A stretch of 64,000 bases of DNA from Paraphaeosphaeria minitans (GCA_015832175.1 WJXW01000002.1:2666001-2730000); one strand, 5' to 3'. Counted from the first letter of the stretch, positions 11,151-22,716 are shown. Made by a program: numbers and translations. Notes: generated from the letters alone by a model not told the origin.

Positions 11151-12290
11151 ATTCTATCCTGCCTTTATAATTGTATTATAAAGGTTTAACTACTTAGGCT
11201 GCTTAAGTTAATTAAGAATCTCTAATTTTTCTTTATTAGTGAGATTAAATAATAATATTCTATCTTAGAGTGATCTAGCTATCGCAGTTTAAAGTCTTTA
11301 GCACTCTATTAGTTTCTACCTATCAGTATAGGGCTTATAGGGACAGTTTAGTTGTTTCTTTATATAATTAGATAAACTAGAACTATTAGAGTTAGTAGAT
11401 TATCTTAATAATCTATTAAAAGTGGCGAATACCCTACTTATTTTATTAGAACTAGATTAGATTGAATACTCTTAAATAAGCGCTAAAAATACCTTCTCTA
11501 GATTATCTAGCGTGATCTGTTTCTATCCTAGCGTCTTATTCTAGATTAGCTGTTAGTTTATTAATTAGGCCTAATTTAGTGCTATACGCGCGGTAATTAT
11601 ATCTAGAAAATCTTAGGTAGTAAGCAGTCTACTAATTTCACTAATTAAGTAGGTCTTTGCTTTTTAATAGAGGAGCTGCTACTCTTTAAACTAGGTCTTA
11701 AGATTTTATCTTGCCTACTTAGCCTTTTTAAGATAAGCGCAGTATAAAGCTTAAACATTATTTTATATAGCTCCTTTATTTAGTGTAAGATCTTCCTTTA
11801 AGAGTTAAATTAAAGACTAAAGCGTAGTATAGCGTGTATTAACTAGAGTAATTATAGTAGGAGTAAGTAGATTAGGTGATACTATAGCGTTTACCTAAGT
11901 CTAGAGATTCTATATCTTAGTATAGTCTACTTACTAGTCTAAAACTGCTACTCTATATTCTACTATTTATAAAGGAAAGCTCTCCTTATCTATTTTATAT
12001 TTAGTAAGCTCTGCTTTGTATAATTAAATACTCACTATAGAGGCTATATCTATAATTAGTAATAATTTTTATAGGAGCAGAGGTTATTCTAGCTTTATAT
12101 AATTAATTACTAGAGCGTTAATCGCCTCTAGGTTAATTTAATTCTAGATTCCTTTTAAGTTTACTTAGAATTAAAGCTAGGCAAACTAGTAGGGCTAGCT
12201 AGCACAATTAATAAGCTATACTTCTACTATTTTAATAATTTTTATAATTAGAAATAGAGGGGTTGTATTATAGAGAGGTTCTAAATAGAG
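11150..12290 (-). pseudogene. Cop1-a gag remnant
   Basis: Minus-strand gag of Cop1, collinear with 14740-15700 of Cop1-b. It begins about 70-100 bp inside the 5' LTR. A knuckle-like motif near the C-terminus (about 11320-11370) reads Pro-Tyr-Lys-Pro and ends Ile-Glu-Cys. It is broken by stops. The limits are estimated from alignment by eye with the other copies. Confidence 0.7.
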
Positions 12291-12364
12291 TGTTATATAA
12301 TAATTTAAGCATTACTAAGTAAGTAGGGAGAATTATCCTACGTTCTAAGCGCTAGGCTTATAAC

Positions 12365-12559
12365 TGTTGTAGTAAAAAGGGCTTAAACTATTATAGGATA
12401 TTTAGGAGCAGAGTTATAAAGAATATAAATAGCTAATTATAGAAAAGGATGCTAAAAGGGTAGACTATATACAAAAGAAACGAGCCTCTTAGTAAGAATC
12501 CCGTGATATGAATTAGTGGATCTAGAAAGAATCACGAAAGTGAGTGTTTTACTTTAACA
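12365..12559 (-). repeat. Cop1-a 5' LTR (195 bp)
   Basis: Plus-strand start TGTTGTAGTAAAAAGGGC, end TTTAACA. The right half (about 12480-12559) is close to the best-preserved LTR copies, while the left half is heavily mutated: the reverse of the pattern in the partner LTR at 5205-5399. Confidence 0.93.
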
Positions 12560-13850
12560 GTAAGAGATTTTGTTCCAGCACTATAACACGTATATAGTAG
12601 GCTACTTTAGCGCACGTAGAACGCTTAAGGCTATTAAGAGGACCTACTATTAGCCTCTTATAGGTTAAGATGTTTAGAAGTACGTAAGGACTTATGCTAT
12701 TTACTAAAGGAGTAAAGCTCTAAGGTATAGTAAGTATAGCTAGCTATTACCTCTTCTAACGCTAAAGGATATCTTTAAGGAAGTCTTACTAGACTTTATA
12801 ACTAGATTTCTACTAGTAAAGGATTAAGGCAGCTACGCTTTTAATATAATTCTTATAATTATATACTACTTCTTTAAGATAGCTATCTATATCCCTATAC
12901 AAAAAATATAGGATATAAAGGAATTTGTAGAAGCCTACTTCTAAGAGGTTATCTTAAAGTTTAGTATTTAGAAAGGTATTATATCTAATAGGGGCTCTAC
13001 CTTTACCTCTGCTTTTTAGGCAGAAATATACTACTAACTACAAGTAAAGTGTAGGCTTAGCACTGCTTTCTACCCTTAAATAGATAGGTAAATAGAGCGC
13101 CAGAATTAGACGCTTAAATAATACCTTTACATATTTATTACACCTCTATAAATAAACTAGATTAAACTACTCCTAATAGCTTAATTTATATATAATAACT
13201 CTATCTATAATTTAATAAAAATAACGCCTTTCTATACAGTATATAGTAAGCACCCTATCCTTACTACGCTTCCTATAGATAGTAGGCTAGAGGGGGAGCT
13301 ACTAGATATAGTTAAAAGAGTAAAACATATGTATAGTGTACGCGCATTACTTATAGAGCACCTATATTTAGCATAAAAGTATTAGAGCTAGTACTATAAT
13401 AAGAAGCATAAGTAAGAGTTATTCTAGAGAAGCAACTTAGTCCTACTTAGCACAAAAAATATATATTTACTTTAATAACTAAGTAAGAAGCTATTAAGAA
13501 AATTTATTAGGCTCTTCTAAGTGCAGGACGCAGTTAGAATATAAGTATACTACCTACTTTTTCTACTATACTATTATATTTACAACGTATTTTACATTTC
13601 CCTTTTTAAATAATAGAAACTAAGGCTAGGAGTAGAAAATATTAACACCTAGCTACTAGAAGTTATACCTAAAGAAAGAAAAGCCTAGGAAGTAGAAGAA
13701 ATCCTAGCTAAGTAAAAAAAAAAGGGGTAAAAGTAATACCTACTCTACTAAAAAGGCTATAATAAGACTTAGGACACCTAGATTCTAGAGTTAGACTTTA
13801 AAGATATAGATAATCTAGTCTAAACTTTTAAAGGGAAAAGAGCTGCGTAT
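12560..13850 (+). pseudogene. Gyp1-b integrase and chromodomain
   Basis: Plus-strand 3' part of Gyp1 pol. The integrase core spans about 12770-13130: first catalytic Asp before FITRF (about 12790), second position reading SNRGST (Asp changed to Asn, about 12985), and Glu in IERQNQ (about 13095). The C-terminal integrase part continues to about 13600. A chromodomain follows at about 13660-13800: a VEEIL block near 13690, then KGYNKT followed by a stop at a Trp position and Asp-Thr. Chromodomains in this clade bind methylated histone H3 and steer integration. Trp positions are now TAG. It starts abruptly at the Cop1-a LTR. Confidence 0.87.
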
Positions 13851-14416
13851 ATAAAGAAGAGGTAAAGAATATAATAAGAGTATATAAAATATAAATGTGA
13901 CGTATATTATTATAAAACACTATAGCTTAGGGAGCACTTATAGCTTATTAGAGGTATTTACCTAAGGCCTATAGGCTAGCTTCTAAGAAGTAATCTAACT
14001 AAACTACGCGCTACCTACGCCCTTACTACTTATTATTTTTATTATTTTTACTATCCTTACTATTCTTACTATTTTTACCTACTATACCTTTAGTAGTAAC
14101 CTCCTCTCTACTCTCTTTATTACTATTATCTAAGTTGCCCTTATTACAGTAAGGAGTAGACGCTAGATTAACCTAAAATAAGTTATTAGTATATGTTTTA
14201 AGTGTAGGAAAGGTGTAAACTTACTATTTACTATATAAAGAGAATAACTACTTTAAAAGTATTAGTAATCTAACGCTACTCTACTAGGATTAAGCCTAAA
14301 TACTAAGGGCTAGTAGTAGGCACCTAGGTCGCTACACCTATAAGTGTACTAATATAAGCTATAACACGCTAGTAGTTAGCTAGCTCTAAGTTAAATTACT
14401 TTTAGTAATAAGCTAG
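13850..14416 (-). pseudogene. Gyp1-b 3' region, distal part of antisense frame
   Basis: Non-pol 3' region of Gyp1. A low-complexity run of TTACTATT-like units lies at 14030-14085. The rest is collinear with the complement of 45027-44650 in Gyp1-c. On the minus strand it holds the downstream part of the antisense frame whose Cys-rich start is at 21900-22130, cut here by Cop1-b. No family recognised. Confidence 0.45.
14412..14416. repeat. Target-site duplication of Cop1-b (left)
   Basis: GCTAG before the 5' LTR; GCTAG again at 21744-21748 after the 3' LTR. Confirms a clean Cop1-b insertion into Gyp1-b. Confidence 0.94.
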
Positions 14417-14611
14417 TGTTAAAGTAAAACACTTACTTCTGTGATTCTTTCTAGATCCACTAATTTATATTACGGGATTCTTGCCAAGAGGCTCGTTTCT
14501 TTTGTATATAGTCTGCCCTTTTAGCATCCTTTCCTATAATTAGCTATTTGTATTCTTTACAACTCTGCTCCTAAATATCCTATAATAGTTTAAGCCCTTT
14601 CTACTACAATA
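14417..14611 (+). repeat. Cop1-b 5' LTR (195 bp)
   Basis: Starts TGTTAAAGTAAAACACTTAC and ends CTACTACAATA, with the terminal CA mutated to TA. Differences from the 3' LTR are C/T and G/A changes. Confidence 0.95.
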
Positions 14612-15860
14612 GTTATAAGCCTAGCGCTTAGAACGTAAGATAATTCTCTTTACCTACTTAGTAATACTTAAATTATTATACAACACTCTATTTAGAACCT
14701 CTCTATAATATAACCCCTCTATTTCTAATTATAAAAATTATTAAAATAGTAGAAGTATAGCTCGTTAATCGCGCTAGCTAGCCTTACTAGTTTATCTAGC
14801 TTTAATTCTAAGTAAACTTAAAAGGAATCTAGAACTAAATTAACTTAAAGGTAATTAACGCTCTAGTAATTAATTATGTAAAGCTAGAATAACCTTCGCT
14901 CTTATAGAAACTATTACTAATTATAGATATAGCCTCTATAGTAAGTATTTAATTATACAAAGCAGAGCTTACTAAGTATAAAATAGATAAAAAGAGCTTT
15001 CCTTTATAAATAGTAGAATATAGAGTAGCAGTTTTAGACTAGTAAGTAGACTATACTAAGATATAGAATTTCTAGACTTAGGTAAACGCTATAGTATCGC
15101 CTAATCTACTTACTCCTACTATAATTACTCTAGTTAATATACACTAAACTACGCTTTAGTCTCTAATTTAACTCTTAAAGGAAGATCTCGCACTAAATAA
15201 AAAAGCTATATAAAATAATATTTAAGCTTTGTACTGCGCTTATCTTAAGAAGGCTAAGTAGGTAAGATAAAGTTCTAAGACCTAGTTTAAAGAGTGGCAG
15301 CTCCTCTATTAAAAAGCAAAGACCTACTTAATTAGCGAAATTAGTGAACTACTTACTACCTAAGATTTCCTAAATATAATTACTGCGCGTATAGTACTAA
15401 ATTAGGCCTAATTAATAAACTAATAGCTAATTTAGAATAAGACGCTAGGACAGAATTAGATTACGCTAGATAATCTAGAGAAGGTATTTTTAGCGCTTGT
15501 TTAGGAGTATTTAATTTAATCTAGTTCTAATAAAACAAGTAGGGTATTCGCCACTTTTAATAGATTATTAAAATAATCTACTAACTGTAATAGTTCTAGT
15601 TTATTTAATTAAATAAAGAAACAACTGAACTATCCCTATAAGCCCTATACTTATAGGTAGAAACTAATAGAGTGCTAAAGACTTTAAATCGTAATAGCTA
15701 GATTACCTTAGAATAAAATATTATTATTTAATCTTACTAATAAAGAAAAATTAGAGATTCTTAATTAACTTAAGTAGTATAAGTGGTTAAACCTTTATAA
15801 TACAATTACAAAGGCAGGATAGAACAAGAAATAATCCTCTACTAAGACTATTAAGTATTC
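14612..15860 (+). pseudogene. Cop1-b leader and gag remnant
   Basis: A short leader (14612-14740) precedes gag. The frame reads as a mostly hydrophilic Leu/Ile/Gln-rich capsid protein (about 14740-15560), then a knuckle-like motif at about 15627-15672 that reads Pro-Tyr-Lys-Pro and ends in an intact Cys (Ile-Glu-Cys). In Cop1-c the first Cys of the motif is still TGT, confirming decay of a metal-binding motif. A Lys/Asn-rich segment follows up to the protease. Stops occur about every 10-15 codons. Confidence 0.75.
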
Positions 15861-18800
15861 TAGTAGTATTACTACTGCTCTACTAAACCTATTTAATCTG
15901 CCTACAGACAATAGAGTATTAGGTGTCTACTTTACTCTACATTCTAACGCTTATCCTCTATTAGAATATATAATACTAGATAGTGTTATAGTAGTTTACC
16001 TAATTAACAATCGCAAAAGACTTATTCCTAGGACGTTTTAATTATTAAATAAGAGTGTAGAGGTAGGTACACAAAGCCTCCTAATCTTAGGAATTAGTAA
16101 TAGACTAATTAAGAACGCTTTATATAGGAAAAATAAGAGATTTATAGAAAATCTGCTGCTCTAAGGAGTAAGAGTAGTAGAAGGCTTTTATATAAATATT
16201 ATATTAGAAGCTCTTTTAAAGAAAGTAAAGATTTAGTATTTTAGTTTAAATTACACTTTTAGGATTAGAAGCCTAGAATAAAGTGTTGTTTTAGTAGACT
16301 TAAGATGTAAGTATAACTTTACTTTTTTATAATATAAGCTAATCTGCTCTTATTTAATTATTATAAGTGTAACTACTAAAGGATTATTCTAAGTTAATAT
16401 TAAAAGATTAGATTCTAAGGACCTTTAGCACCTTCGCGTAGGGTATATAAGAAGTAGAGCCCTATAAGCTCTAGTAACTATAGCCTAAGGTGTAAAGATT
16501 ACTAGAATATTAAGAAAGGATTATAAGTACTATACTACTATACACATAACCTAGGTAATCTCTAAGAGACCTAGAGAATAATTACTTAGGCTATTTTACT
16601 TATTATTCTAGGATTTCTTTAATATGCCTACTACTTAAAATAGAGAAAACTAGGTTTTGCTAATTAAAGAAGATTTTAGTAAAAAACTTTATATTTTTAA
16701 TCTTAGAATAAAGACGCTTTCTAAGATAATAAAAGTGTAGTAGAATTTCTTAGCTCTTATTAATACAAAATACAAGCTTTAAATTACAAAAATCTACTAG
16801 GATAATAATACAGCAACACTTCTATAGAGAGGGAAATCCTAGTACGAATTTTAGGCTAATTAGGAAGGGATAATAATTAGTAGACTACTACCCTATATAT
16901 ATAAGCCTAATAGCGCTATAGAAAGAGTATACTAGAAGCTTATAATAAAAGTAATTAAAATATAAATAAGCGCAAATCTACTATTAAATCTCTAGCCTAA
17001 GATTATATAAGCAGTATACTAGCTCTAAGGAATAATTCCTAGCCTAGTATTAGGCTATTAATCACCTAATAAAACGTTAGATGCTTAGTTTAGACAATAT
17101 TTTATTATTTTAAACTAGTAAAAACATAATATAGGACAGCTAATCTTTATCTAAACTAGAGTACTATCTACGCCTATAGCTATTAAGCTTACCCTTTAGA
17201 TTAGGAGCGTGTAGCTAGGCAAGATAGAAGAGGATTTAAAGTAAATCCTAGGGGCTATATTAGATACCTAGTTATCTATAAAGCTTCTAATATCTACTAA
17301 ATATAGATTCCTTAGCTTAATTAAGTAATTACTACAGGAAATATAAGGTTTAATAAGTCCTTATTCTATAAAGGATTAGAGGAATAATCTATTTTAAAGA
17401 TAGAAGTGTTAAAAATAGTAGAAAGCTTCTAAGAAGGAGAGCTAAATAATCTAGGAGAAGTGTATAAAAACGCGCTTAATATTCTTCCTAAAATAAATAA
17501 GTATATAAGAACTACTACTAGACCTATAGGTGACTTTTAAGTGATTAAAAGCAAAGTAGTCTAGCTAAGTAATTAGGAACTTAAAATACCTACTACTAAG
17601 TAAACTGTAGGCTTAGCTAGCTAGCAGCTAAGAATTCGCTTAAATAGAAAAGGAAGCATAGGACTTGTAACCCCTAGTTAGACACTAGAGCTAGGTAATT
17701 TTAGGGGTAATCTATTAAGTGATTAAGAGATATCTAGTAGCTACTAGAACACTACTAAAAGAGCTAGCCCGCTAGAATCTAAAGATTTAATACCCTATTT
17801 ATTAGTAGAAACTGATTAGGTTACTAATTAACCTAGCGTAGATAACTTAATTACGCTAGATAAAGTAGATAACCTACTAGCGCGCTAAAGGCAAAGGCAG
17901 ATCTATTTAGAGGCAAGTAGAATAAGTAGGTAAAATTATAGTAAAGCACTAGAAATTAACTAACTAATAAATTGCTATCTGCTATTACAAAGATTAAGAA
18001 AGTAAAATAATTAGGATAATTAGCTAGGGGGTAGGTAAAAGCTAGGTGCTTATACACTAATTGCTAATTATCTTTAAAGTAATCTTAATATAATATTAGA
18101 GCATACGTTTATAGTAAGAGTAGTAGAGGCCTAGTCTAAGTAAGAAGAATATATTACACTAAATATAATAGTATTCGCTTCTATACTTAGAAAGGCGCCT
18201 AGAGCGTCTTATGTAGCTTAGACTTATAGAGATAAGCTTACACTAGAGCTAACTCTATAGAAACACCTTTATAATTATCTATATAGGAAGCTATTCCTCT
18301 TTGCCGCTTACAAAGAGATCTTAACTTTATAAGATAAAGGTACCTAGACAGAGATTAAATAATTAGAGGTATTAGAGTAACTGCTCCCTTTAAAGTAAGT
18401 CTTTACCTATAAGTTTAATTAAAATAGATACTTTAAAAAGTGTAAAACTTAAATTATTATAAGAGGAGATCTTTAGAAAAAGAATACTTTCTACTCTAGC
18501 TATACTACTACTCTAGTAGTAAGATCTTTTTAATTAGCTATAGCTCTAGTAGCAGAATTTAATCTAGAAATCTTATAATTTAATATAGTAGAAGCGTTTC
18601 TAAATACTCTTATTATAGCCACTAATCTAGTAACTTATAAATTACCTAATAGTTTTAAAAAGCTAGGAAAGTGTGTAAGATTAAATTTAGCTTTATATAG
18701 CTTAAGAGATTTACCACTTCTTTAGTATAAGGAATTTGCAGGATTACTTTAATCTTATAGACTTTTAGCTTTGCTAGAAGAGCTATGCCTTTTCTTTAAT

Positions 18801-19830
18801 AGTGATTAAAGTATTATTGTTCTATTTTATATTAACAACATTCTTCTTCTCTATTATAAGAGTAAAGAGAAAAAAGCCCTAGATTTTTAGAAGAAGATCG
18901 TAAATAAATATAAAATTAAATTAAAAGGACTAGTAGAGTAGTTCCTAGGTGTTTAAGTAATTAGGGACAGAGAAGTAAGATTAATTTCTCTAGTCTATAA
19001 TACCTACATTAATAAGATTACAAAAAAGTTTAACCTTTTAAACTTTAGGAGCTTCCCTCTTACACCTCTATTAGTAGAAGATTTTATTCTAAGCATAGAA
19101 AAAGCCACTTTTTAATAAATAAAGCTCTTTTAAGAAGAGGTAGGATTAGCTCTCTATATAGTAATTATGCTATGCCTAGATATAGCCTTTATAGTGTTAA
19201 AGCTATTACACTTTCTAATAAATCTAAGTAAAGAACACTTTACTGCTATTAACTGTGTAATCCTTTACCTCTATTAAACTAGATAGTAGGCTATAGTCTT
19301 TAGTAGCTATAATAGACCTAATCTACTAATATGTAGAGATGTCTCTTTCGCTAATAATCTAATATTACGGCGATCTTCCTATAGATATATTATCCTATTA
19401 TTTAGAGGAGCTATCCTATAGAAAGTAGCTTAATAGAACATAATTACTACTTTAATAACAGAAGCAAAGCTTCTAGCGCTTAAATATATAAGTAAAGAAG
19501 CTATAGCGATTAAGAGATTCTTTACTAAGCTTACTCTAGATCTAGGACCTTTATAGAAGGTCTATTGCAATAATCTTTAAACTATTTGTTTAGTAATTAG
19601 AAAGAATAAAAGAATTACTACTTAACTACGCTATATAGATATTTAGAATATATAGTTGCGGTAAGAGTATACAAAAGAATTGTTTTAAGTAGAATATCTT
19701 CTAACTAGTAAAATGCTAGTAGATAGCCTTATAAAGGCTCTCACTTATTAGTAGTTTAATAGATTTAAAAGGCTATTAAATCTATAAAATATGAGCATAA
19801 TAATTATAGAATAAAAGTAGGTAAGCAAAG
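15860..19830 (+). pseudogene. Cop1-b pol remnant
   Basis: Copia pol in order. Protease: Asp at 15979 followed by Ser, with VYLINNR downstream. Integrase: the HLR...Gly zinc-binding start at about 16425-16450, catalytic positions in the segments near 16610, 16800 (QDNNTAT-like) and the Glu in AIER near 16920. RT: about 18250-18900, active-site box Tyr-Ile-Asn-Asn-Ile-Leu-Leu-Leu at 18826-18858 in place of Tyr-Val-Asp-Asp. RNase H: SFANN near 19345 and a TxLRYIDI-like segment near 19625, with the typical C-terminal motif near 19700-19740. Gln and Trp codons are widely replaced by TAA/TAG. This is the Copia arrangement, with integrase before RT. Confidence 0.88.
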
Positions 19831-19877
19831 AATTAATCTATTAACTACCTAGAATTATTAATTTAGAGCTAGGAAAT

Positions 19878-19907
19878 AAGAAAAGAAAAGAAAAGAAAAG
19901 AAAAGAC
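19878..19907. repeat. (AAAAG)n microsatellite in Cop1-b
   Basis: About six AAAAG units just after the RNase H end; length and composition vary between the three Cop1 copies. Confidence 0.9.
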
Positions 19908-19949
19908 TAGAGAGAGAATAGAAATTAGAGAAAGAGGAGATTAAAGAGC

Positions 19950-21330
19950 TTATCTATAAGTATATAGACTCTCTTCCTCCTTTGCTTAATTGTAAGGGTG
20001 CAAGAATCTCCCCTATAATTAGTAGTAGAAGATTTTCTTTATCCTCTTTCTCTCCTCCTCTCTGTAGTAAGTAATTCCTTACTCTATCTACCTCCTCTAC
20101 CTCTCCTTTAATTAGTAGTAAGTAATAGCTTACTCTAGCCTCCCCTCTTTTAATTAGTAGGAGAAGAAGCACTTATTTAGCCTCTACTTTATTTTAGAGC
20201 TAATAGGCTACTTATCTAGCTATTTTAATTAGGGTATTAGCTGCGACTACGCTGCTCCTTAATAAGTAAAGTAGGAGAGTAATTACTCTATCCTTTACTA
20301 AAGATTAGCTAGAAAAGAAAGAGTAGAATAGTAGCTATATACTAAGCTTACTCCTTCTAACTACTAGTAGAAAGAGGAGCTTATAAGGCTACTTTAACCC
20401 TTTTACGTAGCTTAGTAATTAGCCTTTTTTATAAAAAGTATTAGCTAAACCTAAAAAGAATTTTAGAATAAAAGCTTATATTAGCACCTTCTAATAGTAA
20501 ATAGTAAATAAAATCTATAGCTAGAGTCTAAATATACAGCTAGCTATAGAAATAATTAGTAGAATTAGCTAAAGTAATAAAATAACTTTATATATAGTAG
20601 TGTAAGATTAGGTAAAGTAGATATAGTAGCGCCTACTTAAGCTTAAAGCGTTATTATAGTAGTATCTATTACTCTTTCTTACTAGAGCTCTCTTTAAGTA
20701 GCCTAAGTAGCTTACTTATCTAAAAGCACTAAGCAATTACTAGGGGTCTAGAGCTAGAGTAAGAGGAGCTAGTAGAGTAGGAGAAGTAGGAGGATCTTAG
20801 TAGAAGGATTAGAAGCTTTATTTAGTAGCTTTTATAGCCTTTACTATATATGCTTTAGCTAAGTTATTAAATATCTAAAAGAGTTAGTAAAGCTCTAAAT
20901 TATAGAAAGAGCGTAAGGCAATAATTAGAAGAAAATAACCTACTATAAGGTAGTAGGATTTAAAAGCTTAAACTAGTAGGCTTAAATTAGATAGGAGGTT
21001 AAAGCGTTAAAAGTAAAGGATTAAAAAGAGAAGATTAAGTGCTAGTAAAGGGCTTATATACTCTACTACCTATCTAATTATTAAGCGCTAAATACGCTCT
21101 TTCCTTACTACTTATTTCTTTTACTACTACTTCTTCCTAATTAAAACGTGCCTACCTATTATACTTACTAGCTAGTAAGAGCGGGGAAATTACCTTATAG
21201 TTAATAGGAAGTAAGTAAAAAAAGTAGCAAAATAAAAGTGTTTACACTTTAGGCCTTTATACTACACTTATAAGCTCCTAACCTACTAGAAGAAGAGATT
21301 CTAGACACAATTTATAATAAGATTTGTAAT
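19950..21330 (-). pseudogene. Antisense accessory frame in Cop1-b 3' region
   Basis: Minus-strand frame opposite to gag-pol. The 219 bases 19954-20172 are fully open on this strand (72 codons), a rarity in this window. They contain two 14-residue LLLIK...ARV repeats and a Glu/Arg/Lys-rich segment, then LLLLIIGEILAPLQL. Upstream on the same strand (20580-21000) are the Ser/Leu-rich block and the decayed Cys block conserved with Cop1-a and Cop1-c. Conservation of this frame among three copies, including in-frame loss of a 42-bp unit, argues for former coding. An alternative is a chance frame within a repeat. Product unknown. Confidence 0.55.
20107..20190 (-). repeat. 42-bp minisatellite in Cop1-b
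   Basis: Two units starting TTTAATTAGTAG at 20107 and 20149; one fewer than in Cop1-a and Cop1-c. Confidence 0.8.
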
Positions 21331-21537
21331 TTAAAAGATAAATAGTAATTATTTTGCTATTATAATAAGTAGGGGGTGATAGAATCGCTGTTCTTAAAAT
21401 AAAGAGATTTAGAAGAACAATTCTTAATAGTTTTTTAATCTTTAAATAGCCTTTAGATAGTTTTTTAAAGATCTTTAGAAAGGATTTAGATAATTATAGA
21501 TTACTTCTTAGGATAGGTGATCCGCTTTAAGCGATTA

Positions 21538-21548
21538 CCTAGGGGGTG
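21538..21548 (+). promoter_or_regulatory. Cop1-b polypurine tract
   Basis: CCTAGGGGGTG directly upstream of the 3' LTR, the usual place of the plus-strand primer. The same tract precedes 52199 in Cop1-c and, complemented, follows 5399 in Cop1-a. Confidence 0.75.
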
Positions 21549-21743
21549 TGTTAAAGTAAAACACTCACTTTTGTAATTCTTTCTAGATCTACTAATTTAT
21601 ATTACAGGATTCTTACCAAGAGGCTTGTTTCTTTTGTATATAGTCTGCCCTTTCGGCATCCTTTCCTACAATTAGCTATTTGTATTCTTTACAACTCTGC
21701 TCCTGAATATCCTGTAATAGTTCGAGCCCTTTCTACCACAACA
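21549..21743 (+). repeat. Cop1-b 3' LTR (195 bp)
   Basis: Starts TGTTAAAGTAAAACACTCAC and ends TACCACAACA, with TG and CA termini intact. Less mutated than its 5' partner. Confidence 0.95.
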
Positions 21744-21748
21744 GCTAG

Positions 21749-22479
21749 CTTTAGGCCTACTACCTTTATACGCTTATTTATCTTGCGCTACCTGCCTAGG
21801 GTCTCTATAACTATAATATAGTAGTAGTTACAAAGGGCGTATAGGCGATTAAGGCGCCTATTTATCGCTTTTAGCACCTATAAGTATTAGCTAAAGCGTA
21901 TATGTAACGCGCGACTCTAGACATACTAAGTTACACCCTCTATAATTACCTTTAACATAATAGTTACAGCGCTTATTATTATTTTTAGTATAGTTCTTAA
22001 AGAGCTTTACTAAGTTCTGCGTATAGTGTATATAAGTTATAAGCACTACGTTATAGTCTACGCGCTTAGTATCTCTGCTAAATATAAAGGTGGCAGTATT
22101 GCGGAGATTAGACTTTTTAAAACATATTTAGGTACTAAGTAGTATAGCAGCTTAGGTAATTAAGGGGGTTATTTAAAGATTAAGCGCTCTATTTATACTA
22201 AGAATAAGTTATATATATATTGTGTAGGTAGAGAGTACACAAAGATTAAAATAATATTAATACTATATAGCCCTACTACCCTATATTACAAAAGGCTATA
22301 GTAAATAGAAGGCATAAGAGCTTTACAATAAATAATATATATAATATATTTATAACGCGCGCTATTTACTCGCAACGCGCTATTATTATGTATATAATAT
22401 ATACTTCTATAGACACTCTTTTCCTTTCCTATAGGGTGAAGTTTTTATTAAAGCTATAGTATGCTGTAGAGGACTGTAG
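21749..22479 (-). pseudogene. Gyp1-b antisense Cys-rich frame (proximal part)
   Basis: Minus-strand frame in the Gyp1 3' region, collinear with 44050-44760 of Gyp1-c. In the antisense direction a block at about 22040-21915 reads with intact Cys codons in the complement of 21955-21972 (Cys then Asn-Tyr-Tyr) and two more in the complement of 21915-21942 (GCNLVC). Gyp1-c has Tyr (TAT) at these Cys positions but keeps Cys at other positions of the same block. Spacing resembles a small zinc-binding module. The frame has comparatively few stops here. It is interrupted by Cop1-b at 21748. Function unknown. Confidence 0.5.
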
Positions 22480-22495
22480 CTAGAGGGGGAGGTTC
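22480..22495 (+). promoter_or_regulatory. Gyp1-b polypurine tract
   Basis: CTAGAGGGGGAGGTTC lies immediately before the 3' LTR; the complementary tract in Gyp1-c is at 44001-44016. Confidence 0.8.
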
Positions 22496-22711
22496 TATAA
22501 TAGGTAGATCACGATATTATTATAGTGTTATAGTATCTAGCGCTAAGGCCTTATAAAGGGTCTATGCGCTAAGTAAGCTAGCTGCGCAAAACCTACACTG
22601 CGCGTTAACTCTATACAAGATAAGTATTATTCTATTAATATTACTAGAGTTATTCTTTCACTGTCCTTCCTAGTGTGAAGCAAGTACTATTGCCTATAAC
22701 TAGACCTCACA
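22496..22711 (+). repeat. Gyp1-b 3' LTR (216 bp)
   Basis: Starts TATAATAGGTAG (TG mutated to TA) and ends CCTCACA. Followed at 22712-22716 by TGTCC, the right copy of the target duplication. Confidence 0.95.
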
Positions 22712-22716
22712 TGTCC

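Larger units (their letters stand above)
5205..12559 (-). mobile_element. Cop1-a, Ty1/Copia element inside Gyp1-b
   Basis: A 7355-bp Copia element on the minus strand, with 195-bp LTRs at 12365-12559 (5') and 5205-5399 (3'). Order in the coding direction is gag, protease, integrase, RT, RNase H, the Copia order, then about 1.7 kb of 3' region carrying an antisense frame. The flanking five bases do not match (GAATC before, GTAAG after), and the two flanks come from Gyp1 sites about 3.0 kb apart. This copy therefore seems to be the product of recombination or deletion rather than a simple insertion. Sibling copies are Cop1-b and Cop1-c. Confidence 0.93.
14417..21743 (+). mobile_element. Cop1-b, Ty1/Copia element with TSD
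   Basis: A 7327-bp Copia element in the same orientation as its host Gyp1-b, flanked by GCTAG. LTRs of 195 bp are at 14417-14611 and 21549-21743. Gag lies at 14740-15700, protease about 15860-16150, integrase about 16400-17400, RT about 18250-18900, RNase H about 19100-19800, then a 1.7-kb 3' region with an antisense frame and a polypurine tract (CTAGGGGGTG) directly before the 3' LTR. It is the only Cop1 copy whose two flanks match, so it is the best reference for the family. All genes are inactivated. Confidence 0.95.
4574..22711 (+). mobile_element. Gyp1-b, chromovirus split by two Cop1 insertions
   Basis: Plus-strand Gyp1 copy bounded by 216-bp LTRs (4574-4789 and 22496-22711) and a TGTCC target duplication. 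Cop1-a (5205-12559) and Cop1-b (14417-21743) are nested inside. Removing them leaves only about 3.45 kb. Compared with Gyp1-a, the part equivalent to Gyp1-a 892-3930 (end of gag, protease, RT, RNase H), about 3.0 kb, is missing at the Cop1-a site. What remains is the 5' LTR, start of gag, integrase, chromodomain, the 3' region with an antisense frame, polypurine tract and 3' LTR. All coding parts carry many stops. Confidence 0.93.

Noticed and set aside
14030..14085. TTACTATT-like short tandem run as a CRISPR-like or satellite array
   Set aside because: Units are irregular, have no spacers and are only about 55 bp long. It is low-complexity sequence within the Gyp1 3' region.
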